Shown here: piece after piece, positions 58,202 through 64,000 of the stretch
Position numbering within the stretch: position 1 is the stretch's first letter
How the letters are laid out: each line of letters starts with the position of its first letter
Source: Rhexocercosporidium sp. MPI-PUGE-AT-0058
Lineage: Eukaryota > Ascomycota > Leotiomycetes > Helotiales
Direction: 5' to 3'
DNA length: 64,000 bases
NCBI GenBank assembly: GCA_020746875.1
Contig: JAGTJL010000010.1
Span: 1,054,001 to 1,118,000 of the forward strand
The notes under the pieces: generated by a model
Database searches by the model: none
Told to the model about the DNA's origin: nothing
The model's input: the letters and a program-made list of their open reading frames with translations, nothing else
Translations under genes and position numbers: made by a program

Positions 58202-59185
58202 TACCTAGAGTGAATAAATATTGCGAGCCTCAAAGGCCTTTTTCAAATATGCCCCTCACCTAAGCTCGGCGGAAGATCGTACCAAGGTAAGTAAATCTCA
58301 ATTACATACCCAGTAACAATTAGCCTTGCTCTTACCACGCTGTGAGTTGCCCAATATAATGCCTACTTCCTCATGTTTTCACCGGTCTAATGTCGACAAC
58401 GAGCAAACTTTGCGGGACGCCTGATCGTTTCCTCGCTTAGCGACGTCAACAACAACCCAACCAGATTCTCCATTACTATCAACCTTATCCAAGCGAAGTC
58501 CTCAATAAGATCAGATAGACTGGTTCTGTAAGCTCAGTCTGGACTCGATTGTTCTTTGACGTAGTTGCTATCGAGTACGTCATATAACGCACTTCAAGTA
58601 TATCCGGATATCAATTCCCCAAGTCGGGCCTTCTGAGGCTCATGAGACCTTGGGTTAGGACCGATTTCTGGTCCCATCAGGTGCTACTCGTCGAATCCAA
58701 AGGAGGAGCTTATTTTACAACTCCATGCGCTCTTCTAAGCATGCTGCATTCTTTGCCTCTTACATCAGACTGGAATCGCCGAGCCTTCCGCATCACCTCT
58801 CCCTAGATTAGTCATCGGAAACTCAGTGGCCAAACATCACCATCGAAATCGCCCCGGTAGCGGATACTTCGGCAATTATGAAGGGGAAATGCTGGGATAT
58901 GTCAAAGATATCGAGGGGAACACAGTGTGGGGTTGTGGATACGAGTCCCTGATTCTGCATGTCTGGTGACATGGTGAGTTTGGATATCACGAATCAGTCC
59001 TCGGCATGCCAGAATAGGCGGGATGTGGTTGATCTTGTGTCATACGAGGTTTGCAATGACTGTTCGCGGAAATTTACTGGAATCCCGCTGGACATTGTAT
59101 ATAAGGCTCGGTTTTCTTTTCCCCCTGAACTCCTAGACGCTTTATGTACGGACTATCTCCTCCTATCAGTATTCTAGACATCATC
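58202..59185. other. Intergenic, upstream region of the sugar transporter
   Basis: About 980 bases with no supported gene. Contains GTGGGG (about 58927) and, on the reverse strand, CCGGGG (about 58849), both fitting the short SYGGRG carbon-repressor (CreA) site, and a TATA box near its right end. The CreA matches are too short to be meaningful alone. Confidence 0.5.
59098..59106 (+). promoter_or_regulatory. TATA box of the sugar transporter gene
   Basis: TATATAAGG lies 80-88 bases before the start codon at 59186, followed by a pyrimidine-rich stretch (TTTTCTTTTCCCCC). Strong consensus and position; suits a regulated gene. Confidence 0.6.
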
Positions 59186-61590
59186 ATGGGCAAGCTCACA
59201 AAATTCAAAGCTCAGCTTCCTTTTGGGGTTGGTAATCGAAACTCGACTACATCCGATGGAGAGACATCTCATCATGAGAAGCAAGCGTACAATGGCCCAT
59301 ACGACAACTCACCAGTGCCGATCCTGACGATTCATTCTTTCATCATGGGAGTCTTTGTCTCTATGGGCGGATTCATTTTTGGATATGACACTGGACAAAT
59401 TTCAGGTTTCTTGGGAATGAGAGATTTCCAAGAACAGTTTGGCCAAAGAAACCATGATGGTAGTGGATACCATTTTAGCAATGTTCGATCGGGTCTCATC
59501 GTTGCGCTAGTAAGTGATCTCCTCTACTCTTGTCTTCGTCTCTAACCTTTTTTTATTTTTAGCTGTCTATTGGTACTCTCATGGGTGCCCTAATTGGCGG
59601 CCCAATTGCGGATAAGTTTGGACGAAAATGGAGCATTTTTGGCTGGTGTCTTGTTCTCCACGTTGGGTTGATTGTTCAGATGACAGCCCCCCACCCGAAA
59701 TGGTATCAGGTCAGTGTATTTAGCCTTTGTTTCCAAATCCATCTATATCCGGATACTGGTAGGCTTGCATAGGGCGGGAAACAATCAATATGATCCATGA
59801 CATGCACGTCTGTACAACAAGTACTGATGAGTCAAATAGATTGTTGTAGGAAGATGGATCGCTGGCCTGGGCGTGGGTGCCCTTTCCTTGCTTGTGCCAA
59901 TGTATCAAGGAGAGAGTGCGCCTCGTCAGATCCGGGGAGCTCTCATCAGGTAAGTCCCCAGTGTCATGCATTATGACTCTCGCTTAAATGTTTACAGCAC
60001 CTATCAACTCTTCATTACGCTTGGCATCTTCGTCGCGAACTGCATCAATTTCGGTACCGAGAAGAGAGACAACACTGGAAGTTGGAGAATCCCAATGGGA
60101 ATATCGTTCCTTTGGGTTTTGATCCTTGGATTCGGAATCATCTTCTTTCCTGAATCGGTATGTAATTACTGTGGATGCACTAAAATACCTTTTTGATGTC
60201 TCAAGATTTTCAAGAGACATTATTATCTTGTTTTCAAGACGTTCTAAATATGGCATTTTCTAACCCTCCTCTAGCCCCGCTATGATTATCGTCATGGTAG
60301 AATCGAAGAAGCCAAACGCACAATGACGAAGCTCTACGGCGTTTCAGATAATCACCGAGTTGTCGCAGAAGAATTGGCTGAGATCAAAGTCAAGCACGAC
60401 GAAGAGGTCCTCCATGCGGCAACGACCAGGTACTTTGATATGTTCACTGGCCCCCGCATGGCCTATCGAATTGCCCTTGGAGTCACGTTGCAGATGCTTC
60501 AGCAATTGACAGGTGCCAATTACTTCTGTGAGTGATATCCTAGACTACTTCCTCAGTCCAAGTTCCATTTACTGACAATCTGCTCCAGTCTACTACGGAA
60601 CCGTGATCTTTAAATCTACTGGTATCAATAACTCCTACGTCACACAGATTATCTTGGGCGGCGTAAACTTTGGCTCAACCTTCCTAGGTCTCTACATTGT
60701 AGAGCACTTTGGTAGACGCAAGTCTCTCGTAAGTCCTCCAAGTAATTTCGCTGCTTTCAGTCTTGGTCTGGTAGACTTCGGGTTTTCCTCTCGACATCCC
60801 TCGAGCGCATCTTGGAGGACTGAAATGTAATTAAGTTTGGAGACACTTGCTAACCAGGGGGCTTCAAGATCTACGGCGCTGCTTGGATGTTCGTTTGCTT
60901 CATGGTCTTCGCTTCTGTCGGTCATTTCGCACTTGATCTGAACACTCCAGAAAACACACCCCATGCCGGGAAAGCACTCATCGTGTTCGCCTGTCTCTTT
61001 ATCCTTGGTTTTGCGACAACGTGGGGACCCATCGTGTGGACAATCATCGCAGAACTATACCCTTCGAGATATCGATCCAACGCAATGGCGCTGGCGACGG
61101 CTTCGAATTGGTTTTGGAACTTTTTGCTCGGGTTTTTCACACCGTTCATTGTTAATGATATTGACTTTAGATACGGGTATATATTCGCTAGTTGTCTTTT
61201 CCTCGCAGCCGGGACAGTATTTTTCTTCGTCATTGAAGGACAAGGTATGTGAATCCCCCCTCCAACCCCCCACCCTTTCATGACTTGTACTAACTTGAGG
61301 AAGGCCGCACTCTCGAAGAGGTCGATACTATGTACATTCTTCATGTCGTACCTTGGTAAGCCCGCTTCTCAGATATGCCCATGACACACGTTTTGTGGAT
61401 TGTAACTGACTGCGAGTTTCTGCTGTGTAGGAAGAGTTCTGAATGGGTCGCACCACCGCCAGAACAACTCGTAACAACTGAGCGACTCGTAAGAGGGGAA
61501 GTTGCAGGCACTGGCCCGGATCTGGAAGCAAGCGAAAGTGCTAGACGGAAGGAAACTGCGCCTGGCGCAGCCTCAGATCATACTGAATAA
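59186..61590 (+). CDS. HXT-type major facilitator sugar transporter
   Basis: Plasma-membrane proton or facilitated hexose transporter of the sugar porter family. Nine exons: 59186-59509, 59563-59709, 59840-59949, 59998-60157, 60275-60527, 60589-60728, 60869-61244, 61304-61355, 61431-61590; 573 residues. Family motifs appear across junctions: [16 protein letters not shown] in helix 1, [27 protein letters not shown] with [21 protein letters not shown] joined to [25 protein letters not shown] in helix 7, [23 protein letters not shown]. The usual PETKG after helix 12 reads [13 protein letters not shown]. About 12 helices; extended hydrophilic C-terminus. The acceptor of the sixth intron (CTTCAAG, ending 60868) is chosen because it keeps the frame. 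An upstream in-frame ATG (59144) is less likely the start, since TATA spacing favours 59186. Substrate not deducible. Confidence 0.9.
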
Positions 61591-62469
61591 GTATAACACG
61601 CAGAATTTACTCCATGGAATTGAGAACAAAAAAAACCGCATAGCTACTGTACCGTGGAATTACATATTTTGCGACGAGCTGGAATAGCTATTCGAGGTGT
61701 TGGAGAGGGAGAGGGAGACGAGACTATGTTTTAAACCACTCATTCATGTAGCACAAGTTAATATCTATCCTAGCGAGCTTTTGTTTGAATAGCGGATGTT
61801 AGTATTTGAGGAATTAATGTGATAACAGACATAATAAGACTGTTTCAGGAATGAATACTTTATAAACATTCCAAAAATTGTGCATGATATGTATCAAAGA
61901 CCCTGATGTTCTTCAAGTTACTTGACACAAGACGTTTTAGGTAAGCTTTGCTGCTTCGACACTCCTCTACAAGCTTCAACTATAGACACTCTCTATCGAT
62001 CTCGGTGTTTATAATGACAGAATGTAACTAAGACGTCTGTGATCTATCTCCCTAGAGAGCGTAGATTCAAATGCTCCAGAAGTAGAAGCCCCCATTTCCG
62101 ATTGAAGCTTTCAAACCACCGATATTTCCCAGGTCGGCAACCATAGCCCACTATTTCCTCCTTCCATTCATGAATACGGTAGGTGGGAAACCGATTTAAT
62201 GGAGTAGAATTTGACTCCTAAGGGTGTTAAGGGCCGCTTGGCAAAGTACCGAAAAGTATATAGCACATACAATTGACTTTCCAAGCGTCAAGGGTATCAA
62301 GCGGCCCCGAATGCATTGTTGTGCGGCGAAGTAAGCAGGGAAAGAACCCCCCTTCCCCCACATGTTCTTGCTGTGGCGTTGTGGCTACATGACAAGCTTT
62401 GCCAATCCACAAGAGTGGAAAAGCCACAGAACGATAGAGTAACCTCACTAGAAGAATCGTAACATAAGT

Positions 62470-62769
62470 CTACAATAAGCCTACTCTCTTGATTCCTTCT
62501 CGGGCGCTACAGATCTCGAGAGCAGTCAGCAGCGATGCCTTCCATTCTGATCTAAATCCCCGGACCGCCGTATCAAATAATTCTCCCTCATCGTCATGGC
62601 AGACCCATTCCAGACCGAAGATGCCGGACCGAATCATACGACAACAGAAACGATAAACCGCTATGCCTATAGCTCTTCTCGCATCCGACTCATATCCCGT
62701 GCCGCATGGACATGAACACTTGCAAGTCTGACGACGAGGCGCATCCCAGCTGAGAGGATATCTCGCCAA
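62470..62769 (-). CDS. Hypothetical 99-residue Cys-containing protein, doubtful
   Basis: Open frame from ATG at 62769. It contains a Cys-rich block (TCKCSCPCGTGYESD), then ARRAIGIAVYRFCCRMI and IFGLEWVCHDDEGELF. The composition looks more protein-like than other frames nearby, and it might be a 3' exon of a longer minus-strand gene. No domain, start context or splice partner confirms it. Confidence 0.22.
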   Translation of the reverse strand: MARYPLSWDAPRRQTCKCSCPCGTGYESDARRAIGIAVYRFCCRMIRSGIFGLEWVCHDDEGELFDTAVRGFRSEWKASLLTALEICSAREGIKRVGLL

Positions 62770-63519
62770 TGAGTCTGCTCAGTACCTCGTTACCAAGTCA
62801 CTCCTGGGACTTGGGACTTTGAATCCCAAGCCCGTAGTTCGTCGAGAAAACAGGTACGACAAGTGCGTTCTTTTGTCATGCGGATTCAACCGGAAGTCTG
62901 TTAGAGTCGAGGCTCCTTCCGCAATGAAATGCCTCGGCTAGACATGTTTCCCGAGGCGAACCCATCCCAAATTCTTTGGACGAAAGTCAACCTTGTACAG
63001 GTCCTGCCCTATCTTTCAACGTCCATCCAAGGTCACCAGCAGATGGCCAGAGACTGGGAAATTGGCAAACAATGCTTCCAGACGGCAGCACAATTATCTT
63101 AAAGCCGAAAAGCCCGTCCCTACCTTACGCTGCTCCTACCCGCCACTGTGTTTCGATCCGATTTATTGGTCAACCCAGCTGTCAAAAATGGAAGTGTCGA
63201 TCCTCTCCCGCATCATCTAAATGCTTACGTCGTTGGAAACCGCTCAAGCCAAGCCAACCTGGGCAAAGATCAATCACCGAATTTGAGTTTCACGGCAGGT
63301 GATTGGTGTGGATGTACTCGAGTGATGCGGCTCGAATGTCTTTCAAGTGGAAGTAATGGATGTATCTACCCGTCGGTCTTGGAGTGAAACGAGCAGCTGG
63401 GCCGCCTGGATGGTTAAGACGAGTCTCCTTGGACTGGTATACCAGTATTACGTAGGTTATCAGTTTTTTGTGCCACCAACTACGCTAGTATTTGAGAGCA
63501 GAACTCTTGTATGTAAAAG

Positions 63520-63605
63520 ACCATGTTCGCATTTATTCCGAGTGACATACAAAACCATGTTCGCATTTATCCCGAGTGACATACAAGAGCATGGCCGCAT
63601 TTATG
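63520..63605. repeat. 34-bp tandem repeat, about 2.5 copies
   Basis: The unit begins ACCATGTTCGCATTTAT and ends GAGTGACATACAA. Copies start at 63520 and 63554; a diverged partial third copy starts near 63588. Confidence 0.8.
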
Positions 63606-63889
63606 TCATTCGGGATACCTGTCTTACCCTATGTCTGGGGTTTGAAGGAGAAAGGAGTAATTATCACAGCATGGAGTAGTGCAATTCCAAATGAGTGGGT
63701 GCCAGGATGGGTGCAAGACTGTTGCTCCACCTGTTTGAGTATCGTGTATCTATCTCGCTGGACACCTGCCTAGAGGAGACAAATGCTACAACGTGAACCC
63801 CACTTGGTCTTTTGCTCGCCTACCAGGGTGGTTGATATCCGATCCGTCAGTACGTAGCAAGTTTTATAGATAAATGGCCACCCCCACAG

Positions 63890-63944
63890 TCTCTCCACAA
63901 TCTCTCCACAATCTCTCCGCAACCTCTCCGCAACCTCTCCGCAG
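63890..63944. repeat. 11-bp tandem repeat, five copies
   Basis: Five consecutive units of the form TCTCTCCACAA / CCTCTCCGCAA with few changes. Confidence 0.85.
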
Positions 63945-64000
63945 TCCTTTCCCCAGATTGGCAGATTCTCTTCCTTCACCTGTGTTTTCAGTAATCAAAT

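Larger units (their letters stand above)
61591..64000. other. 2.4-kb right end, no well supported gene
   Basis: After the transporter 3' UTR, only short unsupported frames. One on minus (62769-62470, 99 codons, CKCSCPCGTGYESDARRAIG) has protein-like composition and could be an exon or gene remnant, but I cannot place it. A 10-bp inverted repeat (GGGCCGCTTG at 62231-62240, reverse complement at 62298-62307) and two tandem repeats lie here. Confidence 0.5.

Overview
This 64 kb window comes from the nuclear genome of a filamentous ascomycete (Pezizomycotina). The genes carry many short introns (about 45-130 nt) with GTRAGT-type donors, CTRAC branch sites and YAG acceptors. The gene set is fungal: eRF3/Sup35 with a Q/G/Y-rich head, a Yrb30-like Ran-binding protein, a Zn2Cys6 regulator, Enp2, Med13 and an HXT-type sugar transporter. 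The style suggests Leotiomycetes, but that is a guess. All exon models were built by hand from splice signals, reading phase and recalled family conservation; no search was run.

Left part (1-16.1 kb): the 5' part of SUP35 (minus) is divergent from a YRB30 homologue (plus). Next come a nine-exon PAQR/haemolysin-III membrane receptor (minus), a multi-pass fungal membrane protein (plus), a TLC-domain membrane protein (minus), the tRNA m5U methyltransferase TRM2 (plus), a decayed intron-bearing PAQR paralogue (plus) and a small acidic CHZ-like protein (plus).

Middle (16-32.7 kb): one small conserved fungal gene (20450-20935) sits between two gene-poor stretches of about 4.3 kb each. After it comes a 1,761-residue WD40/alpha-solenoid/proline-rich protein (25271-30763).

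The most unusual locus is 32748-37493. It is an intron-bearing gene for a giant protein of bacterial architecture whose C-terminus is a Tae4-like (type VI secretion effector) cysteine amidase domain. The gene shows an apparent one-base loss in a T run. Downstream are an O6-methylguanine-DNA methyltransferase fused to an N-terminal fungal domain, a Zn2Cys6 factor, mitochondrial bL33m, a 1,642-residue coiled-coil protein, a small single-pass surface protein, ENP2, MED13 (also with an apparent one-base loss, in a G run) and a nine-exon sugar transporter. The last 2.4 kb holds no well supported gene but has two short tandem repeats.

The genes are mostly unrelated housekeeping functions in head-to-head pairs (SUP35/YRB30, ENP2/MED13) or convergent pairs. 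There is no biosynthetic cluster, CRISPR array or intact transposon, and I saw no clear tRNA gene. The two homopolymer-associated frame losses may be assembly errors rather than biology, and this matters for reading the amidase gene.
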